Shown in pieces: positions 51,843-62,156 of a stretch of DNA of 64,000 bases (positions are counted from its first letter, which is position 1; each line of letters opens with the position of its first letter). The DNA lies in the NCBI RefSeq assembly GCF_000350225.1, contig NW_005178862.1, positions 186,001-250,000 of the forward strand. The letters run 5' to 3'. Under the pieces are notes generated by a model. The model saw nothing but the letters and a program-made list of their open reading frames with translations, was not told the origin of the DNA and did not search any database. The stretch is from Chondrus crispus. Taxonomy: Eukaryota > Rhodophyta > Florideophyceae > Gigartinales > Gigartinaceae. The translations under genes and the position numbers were made by a program.

Positions 51843-53066
51843 TTAGTCTTCGTTGACATTACATCCTGTCTTCACAAGTAGCTTTGTGACAACATAGGGG
51901 TCGCAATTTCCGGCAGGCCGACGATCTTCGAAGTACCCCTTGCCTTCCTTTACAATACCTGTCCCGACACGGCATGAAGCTCCACGGTCACCAACCCCCC
52001 AGCGGAACTCGGTAATCGGGGCCGTCTCATGCTTACCGGTAAGACGCTGATCGTTGCCCTCACCGTACGCGTTGATGTGCTCCATATGCTTGAACCGCAA
52101 GCGCTCCATAGCGGGAATTATCTCTTTTTCGTATCCGCCGTCCTCACGCATGCCCTTTGTGGAAAAGTTGGAATGGCACCCAGAGCCGTTCCAGTCTCCC
52201 TTGACAGGCTTCGGTTCGTAATTGACGATGAGCCCCGCAATCTCGGCGACGCGCTCCAAAATGTAACGCGCCATCCACATCATATCACCCTCCTCAATGC
52301 CCACGCACGGACCGACTTGGAACTCCCACTGCCCCGGGGCGACCTCTGCGTTAATGCCACCGACTCTCAAGCCCGCGTACAATTGTGCGCGCCAGGCGGC
52401 GTCAGCGATCTCACGGCCAAAGGCGTTCTCAGCGCCAATACCGCAATAGTAGGGCCCTTGGGGAGCAGGCTCGCTATCGACTGGAAAGCCGAGCGGCCTG
52501 CCCGTCTCGGGGTTGATGAGAAAGTACTCCTGTTCCAGGCCGAACCAAGGGGCGAGGCTCTTCGCGTTGTCCATGACCTTATCGCAAGAGGCGCGGGTGT
52601 TGGTGGGCAAGGGCACGCCATCTGGAGTGTATGTATCGCACAAAACGAGGATGTGGTCGCCGCCACGGAAGGGGTCCTTGTAGATGACGCGGGGCTTGAG
52701 GATGACCTCCGAGTCCTCACCGGGGGCCTGGTTGGTGGAGGAGCCATCGTAGTTCCAGGACGGGAGGTTGGCAGGGTCTGTGATATTTGGGTCGACGGTG
52801 CGAGACTTGGAGCGGAGCTTGTAGAAACCGTCGAGCCAGACGTACTCGGCGAGGACGACTGAGGAGGGGACCGGGAGGTTGAGCAGCCTATACATCTCGC
52901 TGTCGGCTGAGGTGGCCTGCATGGAGACGGAGAGGCGGGCGGGGCGTACTGCGCGGGGGACGATGCGGAGATTGGGGCGCGAGGTGGAGCGCGACTGAAG
53001 CGTCGCGCTAGTGGTGCGCGCGGCCAGGGCCAGACCACCAGGGACGAAGGCGGGGAGAGGGGCCAT
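51843..53066 (-). CDS. Glutamine synthetase type II, plastid-targeted form likely
   Basis: 407 residues from ATG 53066. The first about 48 residues are rich in Ala, Arg, Ser and Thr with few acids ([20 protein letters not shown]...), like a transit peptide. The mature enzyme begins near MYRLLNLP. Signatures: [19 protein letters not shown] (beta-grasp), [11 protein letters not shown] (metal Glu), [16 protein letters not shown] (ATP and glutamate site), [13 protein letters not shown] and RGASCRVG. It adds ammonium to glutamate using ATP. Length of the core fits eukaryotic GSII (about 355). Target (plastid or mitochondrion) is inferred from composition. It is intronless, ends in TAA, and is convergent with UTP15. 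Confidence 0.93.
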   Translation of the reverse strand: MAPLPAFVPGGLALAARTTSATLQSRSTSRPNLRIVPRAVRPARLSVSMQATSADSEMYRLLNLPVPSSVVLAEYVWLDGFYKLRSKSRTVDPNITDPANLPSWNYDGSSTNQAPGEDSEVILKPRVIYKDPFRGGDHILVLCDTYTPDGVPLPTNTRASCDKVMDNAKSLAPWFGLEQEYFLINPETGRPLGFPVDSEPAPQGPYYCGIGAENAFGREIADAAWRAQLYAGLRVGGINAEVAPGQWEFQVGPCVGIEEGDMMWMARYILERVAEIAGLIVNYEPKPVKGDWNGSGCHSNFSTKGMREDGGYEKEIIPAMERLRFKHMEHINAYGEGNDQRLTGKHETAPITEFRWGVGDRGASCRVGTGIVKEGKGYFEDRRPAGNCDPYVVTKLLVKTGCNVNED

Positions 53067-53812
53067 TGTGGATGTGGTTTCGGGGATTGGGAGGGTAGGG
53101 CAGAGTGACTCTGGAAAGCAGTGAGGGCGGGGGAGAGAGCGGAGAAGTGTAATAGGAGGAGGAGTGGGAAGAGAAGACGTAAGCGGAGGTAGGGTCTTGA
53201 GGATAAAGAGTTTGTTGCAAGTAATAGGGCGATTGGGTAGGGAGGATGACTGGTTGAGAATTCGGTGGCGATGAAGAGGAGTACAGTCATAGCGTACAGC
53301 GGAGATCGAATTCCTCTGCGAGGTGGGCGGTGTCGAAGGCCGATTCGTGGGCCAGATCAGAGCAGCGAACAATCACAGCCACGAAAGGGAGGCGAAGAGT
53401 GCGCTCGCATTACAGCGGGCGAGAGGAGGAGCACAATGTGGCGGTTTTCAGTGACGGTTGGTGGAAAATAGACGCTGCGAAGGGACAGTGTGCAACTGGT
53501 AAAGGGGGGGTGCGCTAATTGTCGAACGCTCGGTAATTGCCGAACATATATTTTAAATACTTTTGACACTCTTTTGCTCAGCCCGAGTGAGACGTATGTC
53601 TTGAGATGCTGTGTACAGAAAAAGGGCTGGATGAAGTCCATTTTTGGCGCGCTCGACCGAAACCGCGCATCTCAATTCATGTATAGTGCGCCTTTTCAAC
53701 TCAAAAAAGTGCAAATTCATGCAATTGTACTACTAGAAGAGGATCTGAAGTATACGCCTGCACATCCCTTCTCCCCATTCCCAAACCCACATTTCTGAAC
53801 GCGGCTTACGTC
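53067..53812. other. GS upstream region and pogo element left flank
   Basis: 53067-53372 is open in the GS frame but has no strong start and is probably 5' untranslated. 53510-53560 carries repeated TAATTG.CGAAC motifs, likely subterminal repeats of the adjacent pogo-like element. Confidence 0.4.
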
Positions 53813-54816
53813 ATGGGGGCCAACGCTCGGAGACCAACTGCTGCATATCCAGCGCGTAGAATTGCAGGTGCTGTTGAGGCAGTGAAATCTGGGATGACAT
53901 ATCGGCGTGCCGCATCAACGTTCTTCATTCCCATTGCATCTCTTCATGCCATTGTGACCAATCCGAACACACCGATTCAGAAGCCTGGAAGGCAAAGAGC
54001 ACTCCGAGACGAAGCAGAGAAGTTGCTAGTTGACTTTCTTCTCCATTTTGCCGAACGCAGTGTCCCACTGAGTCAGCAGTATTTGCGTGAGGCGGTTGAA
54101 ATAATTGTAGGCCGAATGCCACCATCTCGCCGTCTACTTCTTCCATTCTCTAATTCCTCTCCTGGGCCTGCTTTTCTGCGCTCATTTCGTCTTCGGCATT
54201 CCAACTCCATACAGTTTGCAAAACCTATCCGTCAAGACGCCAAGCGATTCTCAGCCGTAAACAGTACTGTGCTCACCTCACATTTCGCTAATCTCGAGAA
54301 GCTCATCGCGAAGCATTCTCTAGATTCATCACGCATTTTGAACCTGGATGAGACAGGTGTCAGTCCTGAGAAGGATATCACCGGAATTACATCTAAAAGA
54401 TATATGTCGCGCAGTGGCAGCCGCGATTGCAAACTTCCTATTCTTAAGAAGCTGGACCGTATTACCATGATGCCCGTCACTTGCGCAAATGGCGAGGCGG
54501 AACCTCCTTTGTTTGTGTTTAAAGGTTCGCGCCTGCCGTTCCGGATAGTAGTCCGTGATGGAGTGGAAATAGAAGAAACACCTGCATCCCTCTTGCCACA
54601 AGGTTCTGTAGTCGCGGTACGAAAAGAAACTGGAGGGGTAGATTCTGTCAACTTCAAGAACTGGGCGGTCCGGTTTGTAGACTATGTGATCACATAGATG
54701 TCCGTCCTTTGGAAACGACGGACATCAACAGGCAAAGTGTTACTCATTTTTGATGGGTACCGTGCCCACCTGTCCATACATGTACTAGATATACTACTGG
54801 AGGGAAATGTGATAGT
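53813..54816 (+). pseudogene. pogo/Tigger-like DDE transposase, part 1 (split by a solo LTR)
   Basis: From ATG 53813. HTH-like N-terminus (RRIAGAVEAVKSGMTYRRAASTFFIP), then a CENP-B-like second helix-turn-helix, then NLDETGVSPEKD (first catalytic Asp block) and a VMPVTCA-like strand. The frame meets TAG 54695-54697 but carries on for about 40 codons into VLLIFDGYRAHLS, the D-G/N-x-x-x-H second catalytic block of pogo transposases. It is then cut at 54816 by an inserted element and resumes at 55410. Lesions are therefore one amber, one insertion and one later frameshift. Confidence 0.7.
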
Positions 54817-55414
54817 TGTGGTATAACTACCTTCGTCCCGACCACTCGGAACGAGGGGGGTTAGAGGTAAGGGAGCGCGCGACGTTGGTTAACCCACGCG
54901 AGCGCCAACCGTACGGAAGGACTCGAAAAGAGGGAAGGCTCACGTGGCCGGTGACGCGCAGCCGGTCGGTGGTGTTAGATCCGGACGGCCGGTCACGGGT
55001 TCGAAGCCTGAGACTTAGAGGTAAAACCGGACGGAGTTAGCAAAAAGCCGTAAAGGGAAGGGAGGCGAGTCTGCCTCCGTTTACTGGAACGGGGCAGGTG
55101 CCCCTGGTCTTAACCCCTAAGTGGGCCGCCAGGACACCTGTCCTGCTACAGTAGCTGTTACATACTGTATACCAGCTACTGTACGAAATGGGCTAATTTG
55201 TGCCATTAACCACTAATTGCTAATTAGTTACCGGACGGCTCGCACACGTGTGCCCGTGGCCACGGCCGACGCCAACGGCTGTGCCACGTGTACGCCGTGG
55301 AGGTACTACTGTGCTCGCAGAGGGTGCGTGCACGATTACTACAGTAGTAACCGCCCGTCTCGACGGTTCTCATCTCCCACCGGGGGTCGCGGTGTGGAAT
55401 TGTACCACAATAGT
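54812..55414. mobile_element. Solo LTR insertion with 5-bp target duplication
   Basis: Element 54817-55409 (593 bp) starts TGTGGTATAAC and ends TGTACCACA, with ATAGT on both sides (54812-54816 and 55410-55414). TG...CA ends plus a 5-bp duplication are the LTR signature. Removing it and one duplication restores the host transposase frame exactly (...NVI-VYALPAHTS). Internally it has GGTTAGAGG...TAACCCACGCGAG, resembling the covarying hairpin seen near 3.6 and 21.9 kb. No coding content is supported. Confidence 0.8.
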
Positions 55415-56071
55415 TTATGCGCTTCCTGCTCATACGTCAGGAAAGACCAAACCTTTGGATGTTGTTCAGTTTGCGGCATTTAAGGGTTCCCTCAACCGCA
55501 TTGTCAGTGGCACAGCCCAAACAGCTACCTACCAAGCGTGGGATATATTTGACGTTTGTGCCCTGCTACAAGAGGCCTACATTAGTTCATTCAACTCGAC
55601 GAATATTATGGCTTCATTCAGACGGTGTGGGGTATGGCCCTGCGATGCTATGAGGTTATTAGGTGTTCCACGTCCCACGAATGATACGCAGAGCCAAGAG
55701 CTGTGCTCGGTGGAGCAGTTAGTACAATTGCTTGAAGAACGACGTTCTGTTCTTCGCCAAAGAATACTGGGTGATACGGTAACCATTCTACAAAATGGAT
55801 TTGTCGATACGACACACGGGTGTGTCATGACGGCTCCGCACGTGATGGACTTGGTGCGAAACACATGGCTACACTACGAAAGATAGAAGCTGCGGCGCGC
55901 CGCGCAGAGAAGCAGCAAGTGAAGGACACGCGTAGTCGGGCATTGGTAGCTTTGTTCTCGAAACAAGTTCGATCAGACAGAATGAGGTGCTGTGCGAAGC
56001 TGGCAGGCTTGCCGGAAGCCCCGTTTGTGGCTGGCGTGCGCAGTATGGTGGAGTGTAGGGGCAGCCGCTAA
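55410..56071 (+). pseudogene. pogo/Tigger-like transposase, part 2
   Basis: Resumes with LPAHTSGKTKPLDVVQFAAFK, the P-x-H-(T/S)-S-x-x-x-Q/K-P-L-D block that follows the second catalytic residue in pogo enzymes, then the final acidic region (ILQ...) to TAG 55884-55886. A +1-shifted frame (about 55877-56071, starting MATLRKIEAAARRAE) carries a plausible basic, helical C-terminus, so one more frameshift lies near 55870. Confidence 0.6.
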
Positions 56072-56786
56072 GCTACGTGCCAGAACGCGAGCTTCCGGTT
56101 GTCCTTAGAAGCGTCTGGGAGATGAGATGAGGGAATTTTTGACTGCTTGATTTGCGACCTGGCGAAGTCCTAAACATCAGAAATTGAGGTGTTTTTAGGG
56201 CCAAATTTCTGATTGTGTTCGATCTTTAGCAACATAAAGGCTCTCCTTTTTTTCATTGGCGCTGGCATCGCTTTGTAGAGCTGTGCAAAAACTGGTCCGT
56301 TTTATACTGGTTCAACATAGAGGACAAAGCGGGCTTTTTATTGCTGTAAAATTCATTCGCATTGGAGGTAGAAAACCTACGGGAGGGTGTGTTTTTTCGA
56401 AATCGTTCGACAATTACAGTGGGTTCGCGATAATTGCCCCCGATAATTGCAACAGCGCGATAATTGAACGGAATCTTAGGAACGACCTTCGTGGTCACCC
56501 AAAAATATCTGAAAAATAAGCTTGTTTCAATTCCGATAATTGAAACGTTTCAATAACGATCCCAGAAGGTCAGCCCCCTCAACGCACCCTCAGAACACCC
56601 AAACATAACGACAAATCTACGAAAAAATGAAACGGCACCCGTTATAAATCATTTACCGTTACAGGAACAGGATAACCGTTTTCTTCAAATGAACTATATT
56701 CCTTAAACAAGCTATCCCTGTTAGCACAAAATAATACTAAAATGTGAAGTCTTCACTTAGGGACACCTCCCGAACACAGTTCCGTC
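56072..56786. other. Junction of two pogo-like elements; subterminal repeats
   Basis: From 56417 the sequence CAGTGGGTTCGCGATAATTG, preceded by TA, looks like the left end of the next pogo element. GATAATTG recurs at least four times before 56560. 56072-56416 shows no gene and may be the 3' end of the previous element. Confidence 0.5.
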
Positions 56787-58524
56787 TTGGCCACACTCTC
56801 TCCCTTGATCCCAACTCCCAACCGTTTCCCCTATTTCTCCCTCACTGCCAAGCATCACCATGAAATATACCACACTTTCCCTCATTCAGAAAAAGCAGAT
56901 TGCGAGCAGTATGTCGCACTAAACGATGAGGGCAAAAAACCGACCCTACAAGAATTGGGGGTTTGGGCAAAAGAAAAATTCAGACTCAGTGAGATGCCAA
57001 GCAAGACAACAATGTCTCGAATTTTAAAACAGTTCTCATCGCTATTGGCTCGCCCGAAAAGAACAATAGTGAAGAAAACAGGAGAGAAGAAAGGCAAAAT
57101 CCATGCTGTGGAAACGGCACTCTTCAATTGGATTATTGACCAACAGGTTAAACGGGTAAACATTAATGGGGATTTAATCTGCCTAAAAGCCCGAAAAAGT
57201 CAAGACTTGGCCAATCAAAAGCTCCCGGATCATGAAAAAATACACCTAAATTTTTCTGTTGGTGGGCTCAGTAATTTCAAGTCGCGATGGGGGCTTCGCG
57301 TGCTACGATCGCATGGCGAGAGCGGGGATGCGGATTTGGGTGCTGTTATCCGTGATTTGCTGATAATTAAGGAGAGGCTTAAGAATTATTCTGAAAAGAA
57401 TATTTTTAATGCAGACGAGTCCGGGTTGTTTTTTAAAATGGCGCCCGACAAGACAGTTGCTGTCGAGAGACTACCAGGTCTTAAGAAAGCTAAAGATCGA
57501 TTCACTGTGATGCCTTGCTGCAATGCAGATGGCTCTGAGAAGTTCGAGCTCATGATAATCGGGCGGTCATGGAAACCCAGGGTGTTTAAAAAGAAAAGTA
57601 GTCAAGAACCTGGTTTCGATTATCTTACCAACAACAAAGCATGGATGACAAGCTTGTTGTTCTTTGGTTGGTTGCAGCGCTTCGATTATTACATTGGAAA
57701 GACCAATGGGAGAAAATTTGCTCTGTTAATTGATAACTGCAGTGCTCACGGAACTAAGGATAACCTACCTGCTTTAGCCCACGTTGAAGTAATCTTTTTA
57801 CCATCCAATACAACCTCAAAGCTCCAACCGTTGGACGCAGGAATTATCGCTTCATTCAAACTGAGGTATAGACGCTTGCAGATGGAACGAGCTATTGATT
57901 TAATTGATGAAAATGTGAACCACATCTATAAGGTTGACATACTAACGGCTATGCGTTGGATGAAGAAAATATGGAATGAGCTTCCTGCCTCAGTAATACA
58001 GAACTGCTGGAGGCACACTGGTATATATGGTACTGAATTGGATTCATCGGAGAGGGTAAGCATTAGTAATTTACTGTGCAATGAGGCGCAAATGTTGAAG
58101 AGACAAATTGCCGAATTAGTGCCCACTTGCACGCGAATGTCTATTGTTGAACTACTCAATGTGTCGGGCGAGGATGATTGTGTTCAAACCGTGGACGATC
58201 AGGCGCTTATCGATTCAGTTGTCGACTTGGAGGATGGAAGTGGTTTAGAGGACAGTGAGGAACATACTGAAGAAGACAATTTGCTTGCCTGCGCCAAATA
58301 GCAGCTGCGTGTACTTGCGCTAGCTAAGCGCGTTTGTGTCTCCAGTGGGCAGGCTGATGAGGGCCTTTTACGAGGAATTCGGAAAGTGCAGGCTGTGGTC
58401 CGTCAGGACATGTATCAGGGCCAGAGGCAAACAAAGATAGATGCCTTTTTTAAACAAAATAGTGGGTTTTGGAGGGTGCCATATGATTGGCTAGGGGACG
58501 AGTTTATCATACCATTTGATAATT
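56787..58524 (+). CDS. pogo/Tigger-like transposase, near-intact, with one internal TAG
   Basis: About 504 residues to TAG 58299-58301. It has a CENP-B-type HTH (EYVALNDEGKKPTLQELGVWAKEKF...), then FNADESGLFFKM (catalytic D), LLIDNCSAHG (second catalytic D) and FLPSNTTSKLQPLDAGIIASFK (final block). After the TAG the same frame continues CAG CTG... for about 74 codons, including GIRKVQAVVRQ and QRQTKIDAFFKQ, then TGA 58522-58524. An R-Q-x-K-I-x-x-F-F tail is typical of pogo-family C-termini, so the stop sits inside a conserved protein. TIR-like CAGTGGGTTC at 56417 marks the left end; the right end is less clear (about 58556). Confidence 0.75.
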
Positions 58525-58576
58525 GAAAAATCGCGATAATTAAAGCAAGAACCCTGCCACCGACGTGTTGCAATTA

Positions 58577-59512
58577 CAGTGAACCCTCCCGATAAGGATC
58601 ATTCTCCATATGGATATCCTCCGTAAACGGATAAAAAGTCGAGCGACGGACTCCGTAGATTACAAATTTTTACCAAAAAACAATGTCTGTGGAATATTCC
58701 TCAATTGGATATCGGGTTCAATGTGAAATAAGCATATCATACAGACCCCTCCTACTTAAAACGTATTTTATGGTTACTTTTGAGCGGCCAAGGCACAAAT
58801 TACCCCATAACCGTTCATTCTTGATCAATCCGTTCACAATCTGCTCAATAAATTCCAATCCCCGTCTGAGGCTTCGCAATTATCATCATTCTCGACAAAA
58901 ACATCTTTCTAGCATATACTCCTGTTGGTCCTCCCCCAATAAATCTCCTCTGATCGCAAACATTGCGTGTTGTCAGCACCGTAGCCATCTGCCCCCATCA
59001 AGCGACAATCGTCGATGAAGCGCTCTGAGCTTAACCTCTCCCAAAAGCAACAAATATGTGCAGAGTTCCAACGGCGCAAAAAGAGCAAGGAGCAGACGTC
59101 ACAAAGCGCCCTTGCGAGGTGGGCCTCAGTACAGTTTTCCCTTTCTAAACCTCCTGCTCAAGCTGTCATGTCCCGCATCATCAACGGAAAGTATGGTTTT
59201 CGTCCCGATATCTCTACAAAAAAGTTCAAGCGCTCCGCGTCAGTTACCAGCCCATATCTCGAACGCGCAGTCGCAACTTGGGTCTCTGCCCAATTTGCAA
59301 ATAGGGTAAACATCACAGGTCATCTTATAACTACGCAAGCAGAGCGCATTCAATGCATTTAGATACATTTTTTAAGTAAAGCACAGACATTCTGAGAGAT
59401 GCACCGTGACACCGTTATGATACGTTATGATACGGTCTCCGGATGTGAATATCCTCCGCAAATGGATACGGATTACGTCCACCGAGCGTATCCATATCGA
59501 GAGGGTTCACTG
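58577..59512 (+). mobile_element. Non-autonomous Tigger-like element retaining only the HTH region
   Basis: It starts CAGTGAACCCTCCCGATA and ends with the inverted TATCGAGAGGGTTCACTG, flanked by TA. A second inverted block (GGATATCCTCCGTAAACGGATA against the right-hand TATCCATTTGCGGAGGATAT) strengthens the pairing. Inside, 59015-59362 encodes a 115-residue CENP-B-like helix-turn-helix fragment, with no catalytic domain. It inserted next to, or within, the end of the upstream pogo element. Confidence 0.75.
59015..59362 (+). CDS. Truncated CENP-B/Tigger HTH protein
   Basis: From an ATG at 59015: KRSELNLSQKQQICAEFQRRKK opens the first HTH, ALARWASVQFSLSKPPAQAVMSRI the second part, then RVNITGHLITTQA, where intact relatives enter the catalytic domain. 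It stops at TAG 59360-59362, after which the frame soon closes. It could make a DNA-binding repressor that competes for element ends, or be an inert fragment. Confidence 0.5.
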   Translation: MKRSELNLSQKQQICAEFQRRKKSKEQTSQSALARWASVQFSLSKPPAQAVMSRIINGKYGFRPDISTKKFKRSASVTSPYLERAVATWVSAQFANRVNITGHLITTQAERIQCI

Positions 59513-59917
59513 TATCGCGAACCCACTGTAGCGCACCCCCCTTTACAAGTATACACCAGTGAAGCTAATGATCGAGGCCGTCAACACGTTGCCACGGAGG
59601 ACACGCTGGAGAAGAGGGATCACGCCCTATGGCATCAGCTAGTACAGTAGTACTGTAGAGGGCTCCAGGGAGACGACTTTCACAACGCCCATCCACCACG
59701 CTTACAACTTGTAACGCACGGCGCGAATGATGCATGCGTTGCCGGTGTAAGATTCTGCAAATTCACCCGGCCCTATTGGTCGCAGGCGGTCGCATGCAAT
59801 CGCAGGCGACCAATGAGGCCGTCTCTTCCAGCCTCAATGTCGCCACCGCGCCCTAATTATTGCATGTTCCTTCCGTCATCTCGGCCCCTCCACGTCTGCT
59901 GTCGGGCCTTCGCTCCA
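59513..59917. other. Intergenic before the small spliced gene
   Basis: No gene supported. It includes a diverged GGTCGCAGGCGGTCGCATG repeat (about 59780-59820) close to the promoter. Confidence 0.4.
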
Positions 59918-59923
59918 TATAAG
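59918..59923 (+). promoter_or_regulatory. TATA box of the small two-exon gene
   Basis: TATAAG in CCATATAAGTGCAC, about 150 bases before ATG 60071. Confidence 0.45.
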
Positions 59924-60070
59924 TGCACACGAGGCGCCGGAGTGCACCCCTAATCTTTAGCACACGTCTTCCTTCCTTGCGCCCCTCCTACGTCGTCTAC
60001 CCCGACCCAAAGCGTAACCCGCATTCCAACACCCTTCCACGCCCCCGCGCCCTCGCCCTCGCCCCGCGAC

Positions 60071-60317
60071 ATGAGTTTCAAAAACGCTATCAAGGTACGC
60101 AGCACCTCCGCGCCGCGCCCGGTCCCCGTCGAGCCGCTTCCCGCCACGCAACCGCGCTAACCGTCACGTGTTTTCCTCGCCGTGTTTTGTTGCGTAGCGT
60201 GAGTTTAACCGCAAGCTTTGGGGGCATCCACAGGGCCCCAAGCAACGCATCAAGAACTCGGTCAGCCCGAAGCACATCATCAAGCGGAAGATTATCAAAG
60301 CTGTGCATAAAGTTTGA
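60071..60317 (+). CDS. Small basic protein, two exons (47 residues), unrecognised
   Basis: Exon 1 60071-60094 (ATG to AAG, 8 codons), intron 60095-60197 (GTACGC ... TTGCGTAG), exon 2 60198-60317 ending TGA. The joined protein starts MSFKNAIKREFNRKLWGHP and ends KRKIIKAVHKV, with more than a third Lys/Arg/His. Support: a TATA box at the right distance, consensus splice sites at a clean codon junction, and exon 2 open precisely to a stop. The intron is GC-rich and has stops. I do not recognise the family; a ribosome- or RNA-associated role would fit the charge but is a guess. Confidence 0.5.
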
Positions 60318-62156
60318 GACGCCCTCGCGGTTGCTCAGTGGCAGTTCACACCTGTCTAAGAGAAGAGTGACTCGAAACCGTTGGCCGTGCCCCTTACCGA
60401 GCCCTTTGTTGCGGCTTGCCCCGTCTCTAGCTCCGGCCTAGTCGCCCATCTTAGCGTGCGCTGATATTGCATTCCCAACCCCCGTGAGTGCTGCGAGAGA
60501 CTGCATGAAAAGGTCGAAAATGGCATTTTCGTTTGATATCGAACCAATGGCTGAAAGACCAGGTGCCAGCCATTTTTCACGCCACATCAAACAAAGGTTT
60601 GATAGCGGTGTCTTGATTCGCAATAGCTTTGAGTAAAGTTGTTACAGCCATATCGCGGAAGGCGCTGGGACTGCAGATCTATCTCCGCCGCCACGCTTAT
60701 CTTGCATGCTTGACGCAGTTCTTCGCTTTTTCTCCTTCCCAGATATGTCGAATTACGGTGTTTTTCCACGCTTCCTTTGTCACTACACCCGCGCTTACTC
60801 AATTCTTGTATGAGATTCCATGGTGGGGGGCAACTGCTGGTCAACAGGACGAACGTTCTTTTCGTTTTTTTAGACTGCCGAGAAAAGTTCTTTCCAACCC
60901 AAAATCAATATGTCTCGTCTTGGAAAACTGCATCTGCTATGAGGTTCGGGTCCCTTTATTTTTGCTCTGGGCAGGAAAAGAGTATAGTATTAATGCTTCA
61001 AGTGCCGAGAAGCTGCTAGGTTTTGATATTTCTCTCTGCCGTTTTTGTTTCTCAGTCACGTATTTCAAAGTTTCGCCAAACACTATTCATGTAAGGTTGC
61101 GGAGACATCTTCTCAGCTTTTATTGCCTCAATCCAAAGGTTAGTTTACTTCAACTCTAAGATGTCAAGATATAGGTTCGAACACTACACCGATGACCTGA
61201 ATAGTGTGTGTGCGTGACAATGATTCGCAGGCCCTTCTCGAGCCCTTTGGCACAAGCAATAGTGTCATGCGCACCACACAAGTGTGGACGGTATCTGTGG
61301 CGTAAATAAATTGGAGTCCCGGATAACTTGATTTTTGGATTCATGTCATGTGGCATTCCTAAAACTAAAAGCCGCGAAACACATCCTTTTAAGCACTCTC
61401 CTTGTCTACCGGCTGAGGGGTTTTACGCTGCCTCGTGCTGCGATATGATGCCCTCGGCAAGCCTCGGGGCCCATATCTGCACTCGGAGCGTGTCTGCACT
61501 CGTAGCCAGTAGACAACCCCCACATGTCCGCCGACAACTTCATGCCAAGAGCCGGCGATTTGGCCCATTTCAGCATCATTCGATGTCCAGGCGCCTCAGG
61601 GCAGAAACACAATTCATTGTTCATGACATTATTTACGTTCGAGATCTTTGGACACTAGTTGATAAAGAACACTACACCCAGTTACCCCATTTAGTGTCAC
61701 GCACACGATTTCGGTGTGGGCCCACCGCCTTAGAGCTACACATATTAGTGTAAGTTACACTATTTGCTCCGTTACGCTATTCACTGCTGAACTTTTCATT
61801 CATAAAATGATTGACACGTGTGTGAAATCTAAATCTTAGAAAGTTGCGTGCTGACATGTATGAGTCTTACGATGCTTGCTTTAGAATCTCAATCCGATCT
61901 GAAGATCTCTATCCTCGTTTCTGAGAGTGGGACTAGGTTAGAGCGTGTCAAAAAGGGCAGGATATTTTCGCAGGTTGCTGTATCATAGAGACAAGGTCAA
62001 CACATATCGACAGCTCCATTAAAGGCAGCAGTGCAACCAGACATAGCGGAAAACGTCTTGCGAGGCGGCGATGAAGAGCTGCGCAAGCGAATGTTCTGCT
62101 TGACATCATCACATTCGGCCTGACACAGTCAATGTCTACTTAAACTAGCCCTCCCG
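60318..62156. other. 1.8-kb non-coding stretch
   Basis: I see nothing coding here that looks real. Short hairpins occur at 60515-60531 (CGAAAATG-G-CATTTTCG) and 60585-60604 (ATCAAAC...GTTTGAT). The region probably holds the small gene's 3' end and the isoamylase promoter. Confidence 0.4.

Noticed and set aside
34566..53066. Nuclear genetic-code change with TAG as sense
   Set aside because: At least two host genes (CSN1 and the MED11-like gene) appear to end at TAG, so a global reassignment is unlikely. Readthrough or a mutational bias limited to transposons remains open.
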